Part shown: positions 20,281-28,837 of the stretch, one piece after another
How positions within the stretch are numbered: the stretch's first letter is position 1
Layout of the letters: every line of letters starts with the position of its first letter
Assembly: GCA_039808885.1 (NCBI GenBank)
Contig: JBDHTX010000016.1
Span: forward strand, 1-64,000
DNA: 64,000 nt
Reading direction: 5' to 3'
Source of the DNA: Dongia_A sp039808885
GTDB lineage: Bacteria; Pseudomonadota; Alphaproteobacteria; Dongiales; Dongiaceae
The notes under the pieces: model-generated
Database searches by the model: none
Told to the model about the DNA's origin: nothing
Seen by the model: the letters and a program-made list of their open reading frames with translations, nothing else
Made by a program: the position numbers and the translations under genes

Positions 20281-21771
20281 ATGACCAAACGCGCGCATCA
20301 TCATCTGCCCTCGCATCTCGGGGTCGAACGAGGGCATCTCACCATCGAGGGCCGCGACACCGTCGCCCTGGCGGCCGGCCATGGCTCGCCGCTCTTCGTC
20401 TTCTCCGAGCGGCGCATTGCCGCCAACGCCGGCGGCTTCCTGGCGGCGGCCAGGCAGGGCCATCCGCGCGCCGCGGTGTTCTTCGCCAGCAAGGCCTGCT
20501 CGAACCTGCACGTGCTGCGGGTGATCCGCGGCCAGGGTCTCGGCATCGAGGTCAATTCCGGCGGCGAATTGTGGAAGGCGCTGGCGGCTGGATTCGCGCC
20601 GCAGCAGATCGTCTTCAATGGCGTCGCCAAGACGATGGACGAGCTGGGCGAGGCGATCGGCCGCGGCATCAAGTGCATCAACGTCGATTCCGCCTTCGAG
20701 CTGCAGCGCATCGCCGCCGTGGCGGACGGCCTTGGCCGGCGCGCCAGCGTCGCGCTGCGGGTGGTGCCCGGGATCGGCGGCGGGGCGACCGTCGGCCTGC
20801 AGACCGGCAATGCGGCCAGCAAATTCGGCATGACTGAGCCAGAATTGCGGGCCGCACTCGCCTTCGCCCGCGATCACCCGGAATCCATCGACGTGGCCGG
20901 CATGCACCTGCATATCGGCTCGCAGATTCGAGCGGCGGCGGATTTCACCACTTCGGTGGCCTTCGCCGCGCGGGTGAGCCGCGAGATCGGGGCCGCCCTC
21001 AGCGCGCCGCTGCGCCATCTCAATCTTGGCGGTGGCTACCCGGTCGACTACGCGCATCTCGACCCGAAGGGCAATCGCGAGCACGCGGCGGCGCTGCACA
21101 GCTTCACCGCCGAGGATTCGGCGGCGCCGATGGTCGGCCGCGTGGCGGCGCAGGCCGCGCGCGAGCTAGGAGGCGGGACCGAGATCCTGTTCGAGCCCGG
21201 TCGCTCCCTGGTCGCCGATGCGGGTATCCTGCTGAGCCGCGTCGAGAACACGCGCCGGCGCGGCGACCTGCCCTGGCTCTATCTCGATGCCGGCTACAAT
21301 CTGCTGATCGATTCCGCCGCGGTGCGCTGGTACTACCACATGGTCAACGCCGGGCGCATGGACGAGGCCGCCGACACCGCCTTTCGCGTGGTCGGACCGC
21401 TTTGCGATTCTGCCGATTGCTTCTACGACGTCGAAGGCGAGTATCTATGGAAGGCACTGAGCAGTCGCCTCGCCGACCTGCCGGCCGAAAGACTTGCCGC
21501 CCTGCGCGCGGAAGTCGTGCGCTTGCCGGAGACGCGCGACCTGCCGGCCGCGACGGCGCCTGGCGACCTCATTACCCTGCTGGATACAGGGGCTTATGCC
21601 CTGGGCGAGATGTTCCAGTATTGCGGCCGCCAACGCGCCAAGGCGATCATGATCGACTCCCAGGGCGGCATCGTCACCCTGCGCGATCGCGATCGGCCGC
21701 AAGATCTGATCGACCGCGCCGAGCACGCCGCGGCAGACCCGGCCGTGCTTGCAAACCCCACGCCGGTGTGA
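20281..21771 (+). CDS. PLP-dependent Orn/Lys/DAP decarboxylase family (LysA-like)
   Basis: A 496-aa fold-type III PLP enzyme. Landmarks are the Schiff-base lysine Lys71 (FFASKACSN), EVNSGGEL (90-97), HIGSQI (211-216), GGGYPVDY (250-257), the phosphate-contacting EPGRS (305-309) and active-site CDSADC (375-380). A longer open frame exists, but the ATG at 20281 follows the M81 stop closely and fits the family start. It is longer than typical LysA (about 420 aa) and differs in the active-site block (CDSADC instead of CESGD), so the substrate is probably not meso-diaminopimelate. It is likely to act on a product released by the M81 peptidase. Confidence 0.88.
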   Translation: MTKRAHHHLPSHLGVERGHLTIEGRDTVALAAGHGSPLFVFSERRIAANAGGFLAAARQGHPRAAVFFASKACSNLHVLRVIRGQGLGIEVNSGGELWKALAAGFAPQQIVFNGVAKTMDELGEAIGRGIKCINVDSAFELQRIAAVADGLGRRASVALRVVPGIGGGATVGLQTGNAASKFGMTEPELRAALAFARDHPESIDVAGMHLHIGSQIRAAADFTTSVAFAARVSREIGAALSAPLRHLNLGGGYPVDYAHLDPKGNREHAAALHSFTAEDSAAPMVGRVAAQAARELGGGTEILFEPGRSLVADAGILLSRVENTRRRGDLPWLYLDAGYNLLIDSAAVRWYYHMVNAGRMDEAADTAFRVVGPLCDSADCFYDVEGEYLWKALSSRLADLPAERLAALRAEVVRLPETRDLPAATAPGDLITLLDTGAYALGEMFQYCGRQRAKAIMIDSQGGIVTLRDRDRPQDLIDRAEHAAADPAVLANPTPV

Positions 21772-21894
21772 GACGGTCGATTGACTCCGTCGGCTCCGGC
21801 GGGTTCTTTCTCAGCCAGTGTCGCGTGCAGCCAGCCGCGTTTGACGGATGCCCATCTGCGAACAGATCCCTTTCCGCCCTGAAAGCCGTCGCCC

Positions 21895-23118
21895 ATGAGA
21901 GGGCCGAGTTTCGCCGCCTTCCGGCACCGCGACTTTACGCTCTATGCCAGCGCCAATTTCCTGTGGACCATCGCGCTGCAGGTGCAGGCGACGGCGCTCG
22001 CCTGGCAGATCTATGAGATCACCCACGATCCGCTGCAGCTGGGCTTCGTCGGCCTGATGGAGTTCCTGCCGGCGGCCCTGCTGGCGCTGCCGGCCGGGCA
22101 CCTCGCCGACCGCTTCGACCGCCGCAAGCTCATCCTGATCGGCGTCGGCGCGGAACTCGCCGCCGCCTGCGTGCTGCTCGGCCTGGCGCTGACCGGGCAT
22201 GTCGTGGAGGGCGCGATCCTCGCCTTGGCCTTTTCCTTCGGCGTCGCCCGCGCCATCGCCACGCCGGCGGCGCGCGCCCTGATGCCGAACCTGATGCCGC
22301 GCGAGGATTTCGCCGGCGCGGTCGCCTGGTCGTCCACCTCCTGGCAGGTCGCCACCATCGCCGGCCCCGGCCTCGGCGGCCTGCTCTACGCCTTCGACCC
22401 CTCGGTCGCCTATGGCGGCGCGACATTGGGCTTCGCCGGCGGCGCGATCCTCGCCTTCCTGATGCGGGGCCGCCCGGTCACCCCGTCGACGACGCAGGAG
22501 AGCGACCTCTCCGCCGTCCTCGCCGGCCTCAAGCTGATCTTCCGCAACCGGATCCTGCTCGGCACCGTGTCGCTCGACCTCTTCGCGGTGCTGTTCTCGG
22601 GCGCCACCGCGCTGATCCCGGTCTTCGCCCAGGACATCCTGCATGTTGGATCGGATGCCGGCGGGTTGCTGCGCAGCGCCCAGGGCCTGGGCGCCACGGC
22701 GATGGCGCTGTTCCTGACCCAGTTCCCGCTGCAGCGCCACGTCGGACGGCGGCTGTTCATCGCCGTGGGCGTCTTCGGCCTGGCGGCGATCGCCTTCGGC
22801 CTGTCGCGGAACTACTGGCTGTCCTTCGCCATCCTGCTGGTGCTGGGCGGCGCCGACATGGTCAGCGTGTTCATCCGCGGCACGCTGGTGCCGCTGGCGA
22901 CGCCGGACGAATTGCGCGGCCGGGTGACCGCGGTGGAATCGGTCTTCATCGGCGCGTCGAACGAGCTCGGCATGTTCGTGGCAGGCAGTGGCGGCGCGCT
23001 GCTCGGCCCGGTCGCGGCGGTGCTGCTGGGCGGCAGCCTGACCCTGGTGGTCACCGCGAGCTGGGCCGTCATGTTCCCGAAGGTGCGCCGGATCGACCGT
23101 TTCACCGCGCTGGAGTGA
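21895..23118 (+). CDS. MFS transporter (EntS/multidrug-efflux type)
   Basis: A 407-aa integral membrane protein with about 12 hydrophobic segments. The N-terminal 'FRHRDFTLYASANFLWTIALQ' region and the A-loop 'GHLADRFDRRKLILIG' are typical of the MFS_3/EntS group of exporters. It begins 123 nt after the decarboxylase, in the same direction, and could be read through from that operon or have its own promoter. It may export a product of the pathway; drug or siderophore export is the alternative. Confidence 0.88.
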   Translation: MRGPSFAAFRHRDFTLYASANFLWTIALQVQATALAWQIYEITHDPLQLGFVGLMEFLPAALLALPAGHLADRFDRRKLILIGVGAELAAACVLLGLALTGHVVEGAILALAFSFGVARAIATPAARALMPNLMPREDFAGAVAWSSTSWQVATIAGPGLGGLLYAFDPSVAYGGATLGFAGGAILAFLMRGRPVTPSTTQESDLSAVLAGLKLIFRNRILLGTVSLDLFAVLFSGATALIPVFAQDILHVGSDAGGLLRSAQGLGATAMALFLTQFPLQRHVGRRLFIAVGVFGLAAIAFGLSRNYWLSFAILLVLGGADMVSVFIRGTLVPLATPDELRGRVTAVESVFIGASNELGMFVAGSGGALLGPVAAVLLGGSLTLVVTASWAVMFPKVRRIDRFTALE

Positions 23119-23125
23119 CGGCGTC

Positions 23126-23536
23126 TCACGGGCGCCAGATCGGCCCTCGCGCGCGCACCCTGTCCAGCAGCAGCAGCGTCGCCGCATCTTCTCCCGCCAG
23201 CGCATGGCCGCGCGGCATCGGCGGCTCATCGCGCCAGCCGAAGGCGGCCAGCACCGCCGGGTCCTGGTAATACGCGGCCAGCACGCGATCGAGGAAACGC
23301 CGGAACTCCTCCGGCGCGGATCGTTCCAGTGCGCGCAGCATGTCCGCGCGCGCGGCTTGGTCCGCCGCCAGGAACTTCGCCGCCGCGAGCTGATCCAGGA
23401 GCGCCTGCGCCGCCGATTGCAGCGGCGCCAGGTCAGGAATGAGCCGCGACGCGGGCGGCAGGGGCGCGGGACCGGCCACGCCATCATCGCCCGGCAGCAG
23501 GGTGTCGAGAACCGCAGTCAGCAGCGCGTCGCTCAT
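23126..23536 (-). CDS. Small partner of GMC oxidoreductase (gluconate dehydrogenase subunit 3-like)
   Basis: A 136-aa protein whose start overlaps the stop of the GMC flavoprotein by 4 nt (ATGA), so the two are translationally coupled. Its N-terminus (LLTAVLDTLLPGDD) and the 'FLDRVLAAYYQDPAVLAAFGW' segment resemble the small subunit found with membrane-bound gluconate/sorbitol-type dehydrogenases. Unlike those, no Tat signal is visible, which makes export doubtful unless it travels with its partner. The C-terminus 'RGPIWRP' resembles subunit 3 ends. The assignment rests on weak similarity and gene context. Confidence 0.6.
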   Translation of the reverse strand: MSDALLTAVLDTLLPGDDGVAGPAPLPPASRLIPDLAPLQSAAQALLDQLAAAKFLAADQAARADMLRALERSAPEEFRRFLDRVLAAYYQDPAVLAAFGWRDEPPMPRGHALAGEDAATLLLLDRVRARGPIWRP

Positions 23537-25113
23537 GCCGCCTCCCGCGCCAGGTCGTCGGCGAGCTTCAAGGCGAGCGCGCCGATGGTGGAGCCGGGAT
23601 TGACCGCGCCGACGGTCGGGAACAGGCTGCCATCGGCGACGATGATGTTCGGCACCGCGTGGCAGCGGCCCTGCGCATCGGTGACCGAGGTCGCGGGATC
23701 GCTGCCCATGCGCGCGGTGCCAAGCAGATGCCAGCCGGCCAGCGGCGCCAGCGGCACGCGCACCACGCGATAGGCACCAGCGGCGCGCAGCATCTCCTCG
23801 GCGCGATCGAGACCGAAATCAAGCGAGCGCCGCGAATGCTCCGACATGCGGTATTCCACCCGCACGCCCGGCATCCCGTCGCGTTCCAAACCGTCGGTCA
23901 GCGCAACGCGGTTATGCGCCTCGGGCAGGTCCTCCGCCAGGGCCAGCACGGCCATGGAGTGGCGGAACTCCTCGCGCAGCAGCCGCTGCGCCTCCGCGCC
24001 CCAGGGCCGCTCCAGCCGCGCGGCCTGGGTCAGCAGCGGGTTCTCCCGGGTCACCTGCAGATGCACGCCCCGCTTGAAGCCGCGCCGCGCATCGGTCTCG
24101 TAGAATTCGTGGCTGTAGAGCGCGCAGCCGACCGGTCCCAGCGGACCGTCGAGCTCTTCCCGGAACACGCCGCGCACATAGGCGGCGGGATGGAACATCA
24201 GGTTGCGGCCAAGCGCCGGGCTGTCGAGGCCGGAGGCCAGCAGCAGCCGCGCGGTGCCGATGCCGTTGCCGGCGACGACGACGGCGGATGCCGGCTGCAA
24301 CACTTCCCGGCCCGCGCCATCGACGTAGCGGATGCCGGTCGCGCGCCCAGCTTCGACGACGATCTCGCGCACCACGCAATGCGGGCGCAGGTCGACGCCA
24401 TTGCGCGCGGCGCGCGGCAGATAGGTGAGGTCGGTGGAGGACTTGGCGCCATTGGCGCAGCCCTGCTGGCAGGGGCCGCAATGATTGCAGGCGGCGCGTT
24501 CATGCTCCGCCACGGTGTTGATGGCGGCATCGACCGGCCACCAATGCCAGCCGAGGCGATCGAATCCCGCCGCCGCGACCCGCCCCAGCCGGCCAAGCGG
24601 CATCGGCTGCATGCGGCGCGATTTCTTTGCCGGATAGGCAGGGTCGCCCGCCAGGCCGGCAACGCCGAAAGCCTCGTCGTTCAGATCGTAATAGGGTTCG
24701 AGGTCGAAATAGGAGAATGGCCAGTCGTCGCCGATGCCATCCTGGCTGCGCACCGCAAAATCGGAGGGATGCAGGCGCGGGAAATGCGCCGCCCAGTTAA
24801 CGCTGGACCCGCCCATGCCGTTCCACATCAGCGGCTTGAAGGCGGACTTCGCATCGTCGACCGGATAATCGGCGGAACAGGCGGAAGCCCCGGAGGCGAG
24901 GCGCAGGTTGGGCGAGGTCGCCCAGGAGGTCATGGCCAGGTTCTGCCAGTCGCGGCGATGGGCGGGAAGGTCGCGGCGGTCGAACCAGCCGCCGCGATCC
25001 AGGCAGGCGATGCGGAGCTTCGGCGCCTGCTCGGAGAGCCGCGCCGCAAAGGCCGAGCCGCCGATCCCGGCCCCGACCACGACGACATCCAGCGGTTCGA
25101 GCCGCGTCGCCAT
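23533..25113 (-). CDS. GMC-family FAD-dependent oxidoreductase
   Basis: A 526-aa flavoprotein. The FAD-binding Rossmann motif VVGAGIGGS is at 12-20; the C-terminal GMC_oxred_C region has the active-site 'GWHLLGTARMGSDP' histidine and 'NPGSTIGALALKLAD'. A Cys-rich block (CNHCGPCQQGCANGAKS, about 210-226) as found in GMC dehydrogenases of the gluconate/sorbose type is present. ATG 25113 is 2 nt after the glutamine-synthetase-like stop; the longer open frame overlaps that gene. It oxidises an alcohol or sugar OH group and probably passes electrons to the respiratory chain rather than O2. No signal peptide and no dedicated cytochrome gene are nearby. Confidence 0.88.
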   Translation of the reverse strand: MATRLEPLDVVVVGAGIGGSAFAARLSEQAPKLRIACLDRGGWFDRRDLPAHRRDWQNLAMTSWATSPNLRLASGASACSADYPVDDAKSAFKPLMWNGMGGSSVNWAAHFPRLHPSDFAVRSQDGIGDDWPFSYFDLEPYYDLNDEAFGVAGLAGDPAYPAKKSRRMQPMPLGRLGRVAAAGFDRLGWHWWPVDAAINTVAEHERAACNHCGPCQQGCANGAKSSTDLTYLPRAARNGVDLRPHCVVREIVVEAGRATGIRYVDGAGREVLQPASAVVVAGNGIGTARLLLASGLDSPALGRNLMFHPAAYVRGVFREELDGPLGPVGCALYSHEFYETDARRGFKRGVHLQVTRENPLLTQAARLERPWGAEAQRLLREEFRHSMAVLALAEDLPEAHNRVALTDGLERDGMPGVRVEYRMSEHSRRSLDFGLDRAEEMLRAAGAYRVVRVPLAPLAGWHLLGTARMGSDPATSVTDAQGRCHAVPNIIVADGSLFPTVGAVNPGSTIGALALKLADDLAREAA

Positions 25114-25115
25114 GC

Positions 25116-26459
25116 CTAGCCGAGCTCCAGGTAACGCTGCACCTCGGCGGCGCTGACGGCGCGGCGCAAGGCAGCATCCTCCGCTTCGCAGAGCATGGCG
25201 AAATGCTCGATGAAGGCGGCGCCGAAAATGCGCCTCGCCGCCGCGCTCGCCCGCATGCGCCGGGTCGCCTCCAGCAGATCCGCCGGCAGGCGCGGCGCGC
25301 TGGCCGGAATCTCGTTCGGCCCGCCACCGGCAATCGGCGCATCTTTCAGGGTGAGGCCGCGCGCGATGCCGTCGAGCCCGGCACCCAGCATCAGGGCCAG
25401 CGCCAGATGCACGTTCACGTCGCTGCCCGGCAGGCGCAGCTCCAGCCGCGTCATCTCCTCCGTCTCCGCCGCCACGCGCACGGCGGCGGCGTAGTTGTAC
25501 GGCGCCCAGCTCACCGTCTTCGGCGCCCAGCTGCCCGGCGCCAGCCGGCGATAGGCGTTGACCGTGTGCCCGCACAGCGGGAAGGCCTCCGGCACCAGCT
25601 CGATGATGCCGGCGAGGAAGGACTTCGCCGCCGCGCTCAGGCCATGCGGGTCGGCGCGGTCGGCAAACGCGTTGCGGCCCTGCTTGTCACGCAGCGACAG
25701 CGACACATGGCCGCCGATCCCCGGATAGCCGGCGCCGAGCAGCGGCATGAAGGACGCGGTCAGATCGCGGCGGCGGCAGAACGCCTTGGTGAACATACGG
25801 AAGAACGCCGCATCGTCGGCGGCGCGCATGGCCGCCTTGTGCCGCAAGGTGGCCTCGAAGCAGCCGGGGCCAAGCTCCACACCGAGGGCATAGAGATCGA
25901 TGTCGGCGGCGCGCAGCAGCGCCTCCAGGTCGGCGACGAACGCGGCATGGGTCGCGGCGGTCTGCCCCGACCAGCAGCGATTGTCGGGGGCAAAGGGCGC
26001 GAGATTGGCGAAGCCCTTGCCGCGCAGGCTCTCCGCGGTTTCCGCGAGCACGATGAATTCGAACTCGAAGGCGGCCAGGGCCTCGTATCCCGCGGCCCTC
26101 GCGAGGGCAACCTGGTTGGCGAGGACGCGGCGCGGCATGAGCTCCGCCTGCGGCCCGGTATAGTCCGCCACCAGCGCCGCGGCGCGCGGCTCGAACGGAT
26201 AAGGACGGATCGAGGCCGGGTCGTAGGCGATGGACTCGCTGCCATAGGGCCCCGGCGCCAGGATCTGGTCGCCGGAATCCCATTTCGGCAGCACATTGGC
26301 GAAGACCGCGGTGTCGGCGGTGGCGAGCAATTCCTGCCGCCGCAGGCGCCGCTCGCGGAACATGGCGGCGAGGTCGAACAGGCCGACATGCACGATGTCG
26401 GCCTCCAGCCGGTCCAGTTCCCGGGCGATTTCCGCCGCCACGCCACTCCATTCGCTCAT
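25116..26459 (-). CDS. Glutamine synthetase-family ligase (PuuA/GlnT-like)
   Basis: A 447-aa protein of the glutamine synthetase superfamily, shorter than GlnA and without its adenylylation-loop context. The metal-ligand pairs EFEF, GCFEATL and GGHVSLS, and the ATP/substrate block RLPGSDVN are visible. This subgroup makes gamma-glutamyl amides from amines (as PuuA does for putrescine) or has unknown amine substrates. It is the first gene of a three-gene operon with the GMC oxidoreductase and its small partner, a combination I do not recognise from a known pathway. A short conserved gene diverges from it 107 nt away. Confidence 0.85.
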   Translation of the reverse strand: MSEWSGVAAEIARELDRLEADIVHVGLFDLAAMFRERRLRRQELLATADTAVFANVLPKWDSGDQILAPGPYGSESIAYDPASIRPYPFEPRAAALVADYTGPQAELMPRRVLANQVALARAAGYEALAAFEFEFIVLAETAESLRGKGFANLAPFAPDNRCWSGQTAATHAAFVADLEALLRAADIDLYALGVELGPGCFEATLRHKAAMRAADDAAFFRMFTKAFCRRRDLTASFMPLLGAGYPGIGGHVSLSLRDKQGRNAFADRADPHGLSAAAKSFLAGIIELVPEAFPLCGHTVNAYRRLAPGSWAPKTVSWAPYNYAAAVRVAAETEEMTRLELRLPGSDVNVHLALALMLGAGLDGIARGLTLKDAPIAGGGPNEIPASAPRLPADLLEATRRMRASAAARRIFGAAFIEHFAMLCEAEDAALRRAVSAAEVQRYLELG

Positions 26460-26566
26460 TCAAGGTCCCCAGATGGCGGAGATTGTCGCACCCCCGAAGG
26501 ACATCTTGGCATTGCCGCGCGCGACAGACTAGCCTCCGGCGACGCCCTGCCAGCCGAAAGCCACGC

Positions 26567-27028
26567 ATGAGCCCCCTGCCGCCCCGCGCCCCGAGCGAAG
26601 CCGAGATCATGCATATCGGCGAAAGCCTGCTCGATCGCACCCTGCCCCAGAAGCAATGGACCCATGCGGCCCATTGCATCGCCTGCCTCTACCTGATGCT
26701 GTGTCGTCCCGATATCGACGTGGCGAAGTCGCTTCCGGGCATCATCTGGCGCTACAACGCGGCGGTCGGCACGCCGAACAGCGACCAGGACGGCTATCAC
26801 GAGACCATCACGCGCTTCTACATCCAGGCCATCGCCGGCTATCTGGCCCGGCAGCCCTCGGGCAGGCCGCTGACCGAGATCGTCGCGGCCTTCCTGGCCA
26901 GCCCCTTCGCGGCACGGGATTTCGCGCTGCGCTACTGGTCGAAGGATCGCCTGATGTCGGTCGAGGCGCGGCGCGTCTGGGTCGAGCCGGACCTGCGTCC
27001 GCTCGACCTGGATACGCTGCCGCTCTAG
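26567..27028 (+). CDS. Conserved hypothetical protein
   Basis: A 153-aa cytosolic protein of unknown function. It has a recognisable 'WTHAAH' motif at about 31-36 and mixed alpha-helical character with several Trp/Tyr/His residues (YHETITRFYIQAI) but no known catalytic signature. The ATG at 26567 (MSPLPPR) was chosen; the frame is open further upstream but runs into the divergent promoter region. Its stop and the stop of the convergent ROK gene share the tetranucleotide CTAG (27025-27028). It is transcribed away from the GS/GMC operon, so it is not clearly part of it. Confidence 0.7.
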   Translation: MSPLPPRAPSEAEIMHIGESLLDRTLPQKQWTHAAHCIACLYLMLCRPDIDVAKSLPGIIWRYNAAVGTPNSDQDGYHETITRFYIQAIAGYLARQPSGRPLTEIVAAFLASPFAARDFALRYWSKDRLMSVEARRVWVEPDLRPLDLDTLPL

Positions 27029-27948
27029 CTTCGCGCCAGCCAGGCGGCGGCCGCGGCACCGACCAGCCCGGCATCGCCGCCGCGTTCCGCACGCAGGATC
27101 GGCAGGCGCCGCGTGCTCTCGCTCCACACCTGGCGGCGGATCGCCGTCTCCATGGCGTCCCAATAGGGGCCGTCGCGGCTGCCGAGCCCGCCGCCGACGA
27201 TCAAGGCCTCTGGATCGAGCATGTTGAGCGCGATGCCGAGGGTGACGCCGAGCGCCTGGGCCGCCTCGGCGATGACGCGGGCCGCCACCGGCTCGCCCGC
27301 CGCCGCCGCCGTGATGACCTCGCCGGCCGAAGCGACCGGCCTATCCAGCGCGCGCGCATAGATCGCGGCGAGCGCCGCTCCGCCGGCCACATCCTCCAGC
27401 ACATAGGCGCTCTGCGCGAGGCAGCCGGGGCAGGTCTGCACCATGGGGCTGCTGGCAATCGCCAGCGCATGGCCGTGGGCGCCGGCATGCGGCACGCGGT
27501 CCTTGACCCAGCAGGTGCTGATCCCGGTGCCGATGTTGAGAAAGAGCAGGTCGTGATAGGGCCGGCCGGCGCCCCAATGGATCTCGGCCAGGGCGGCCGC
27601 CCGCACATCCGCCTCGACCACGGCCGGCGCGATCGCGGACAGGGTTTCGCGCACCGGCAGGCCGCGCCAATGGACGCGATGCGCGCTGTCGACCCGGCCG
27701 CCGCGATCGACCAGCTCGCACAGGCCGAGGCCGATGCCCCGGCAGCCCGGCGCCTCGGCGATCAGCCTGCGCGCCGCCCGCGCCACGTCATCGAGGAAAT
27801 CCCTGCCCGAGGCAGCACCCTGCGGCGTCGGCAGCTCCACGCGGCGCAGGATCGTGCCATGCGGGAAGGCGACGAGGCCGAGCGCGGTCTTGGTGCCGCC
27901 GACATCGATGCCGACGAAGACCTCTTCCGCCTGCGCCGCGCCCGCCAT
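27025..27948 (-). CDS. ROK-family sugar kinase/regulator-like protein
   Basis: A 307-aa ROK protein without a DNA-binding domain, so more likely a sugar kinase than a repressor. The phosphate-binding GIDVGGTKT is at 13-21, and 'LNIGTGISTCWV' and 'NMLDPEALIVGGGLG' are conserved ATPase-fold blocks. The usual zinc site CxCGxxGCxE is reduced to CPGC followed by non-consensus residues, so zinc binding and activity are uncertain. It is the last gene of the gntR-led operon, 6 nt after the bicupin. It is the operon's second putative kinase besides the FGGY enzyme. Confidence 0.82.
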   Translation of the reverse strand: MAGAAQAEEVFVGIDVGGTKTALGLVAFPHGTILRRVELPTPQGAASGRDFLDDVARAARRLIAEAPGCRGIGLGLCELVDRGGRVDSAHRVHWRGLPVRETLSAIAPAVVEADVRAAALAEIHWGAGRPYHDLLFLNIGTGISTCWVKDRVPHAGAHGHALAIASSPMVQTCPGCLAQSAYVLEDVAGGAALAAIYARALDRPVASAGEVITAAAAGEPVAARVIAEAAQALGVTLGIALNMLDPEALIVGGGLGSRDGPYWDAMETAIRRQVWSESTRRLPILRAERGGDAGLVGAAAAAWLARS

Positions 27949-27954
27949 GCGGCC

Positions 27955-28815
27955 CTAGCCCGCCGGCTTGTAGCTCGGCGCGATGCCGAACAGGAACTCG
28001 ACCACCTCGCCGGAGACGTTGTGGTACTGGTGCTTGACGCCCTGCGGCACGAAGAAGCCGTCCTTGGGGTGCAGCTCGAACCAGCGCTGCCCTTCCGCCT
28101 CCGGCGCGAAGACGTTGAGCGTGCCCTTCAGCAGATAGAGCCCCTCATCGCCGCCATGGATCTCGATGTCGGATTTCTGCCCGGGCAGCAGCGTCATCCT
28201 GCCGACGGTCAACTGGTCGGTCGCCGCATAGAGGCCGACCAGCGCGCTTTGCCGGCCGCCCTCCAGGCGCCAGATCAAGTCGGCATCGCGCAGCACGCGC
28301 ATGCGGTGCTGGGCGCGCGCTTCCCCGGCGCGCATCGGCAGGTGGCCCAGCCACTGGTCCTGGCCGTAGCGCAATTCGCCGAGATACGGCTTGGTCCGCG
28401 CATAGGCGCCCGAGGTGCCCTTGGCCGGCGGCGGGGCATAGAATTCCAGCACCCGCACCGGCCCGGTGCCGAGGTTGAAGCCGTGATGCCAGTTGTCGCG
28501 GCGGAAGAACACCGCCTCGCCTTCCTTCACCACATGCACCTCACCGGTCTCCGGATTGGCGCAGCCGAAGGTGCCTTCGAGCACGTAGAGCACCTCGTCG
28601 GCGGCGAAGATGGTGCGGAACTCCTCCGAATGCCGGAAGGCGCCGCCCGGGCCGAGGCCGAAGACCAGCTGGTGGATCTGGCCGCTGGAGACATAGATCC
28701 AGTCGTCGACCTGGCCGGCGATCTCGTCGCCCCACAGATGCCGGGTCACGAAATCGTAGCGGATGTGCGTCGGCACATCGAAATTCGGCCGTGGCGATGG
28801 GGCGTATTTGGTCAT
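27955..28815 (-). CDS. Bicupin (double cupin) protein
   Basis: A 286-aa protein built of two cupin barrels. The first includes 'FAADEVLYVLEGTFG' and 'GEAVFFRRDNWHHGFN' (about 70-130). The second includes 'DIEIHGGDEGLYLLKGT' and 'DGFFVPQGVKHQYHN' (about 215-275). Both carry several metal-ligand-like His/Glu residues, consistent with a metal-dependent isomerase or dioxygenase. The start at 28815 (MTKYAPS) lies 22 nt after the unknown gene upstream; the extra upstream codons overlap that gene. No signal peptide. It may act on the imported substrate; isomerase is only the leading guess. Confidence 0.8.
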   Translation of the reverse strand: MTKYAPSPRPNFDVPTHIRYDFVTRHLWGDEIAGQVDDWIYVSSGQIHQLVFGLGPGGAFRHSEEFRTIFAADEVLYVLEGTFGCANPETGEVHVVKEGEAVFFRRDNWHHGFNLGTGPVRVLEFYAPPPAKGTSGAYARTKPYLGELRYGQDQWLGHLPMRAGEARAQHRMRVLRDADLIWRLEGGRQSALVGLYAATDQLTVGRMTLLPGQKSDIEIHGGDEGLYLLKGTLNVFAPEAEGQRWFELHPKDGFFVPQGVKHQYHNVSGEVVEFLFGIAPSYKPAG

Positions 28816-28837
28816 GGGTCCTCTGGGATATCGAACG

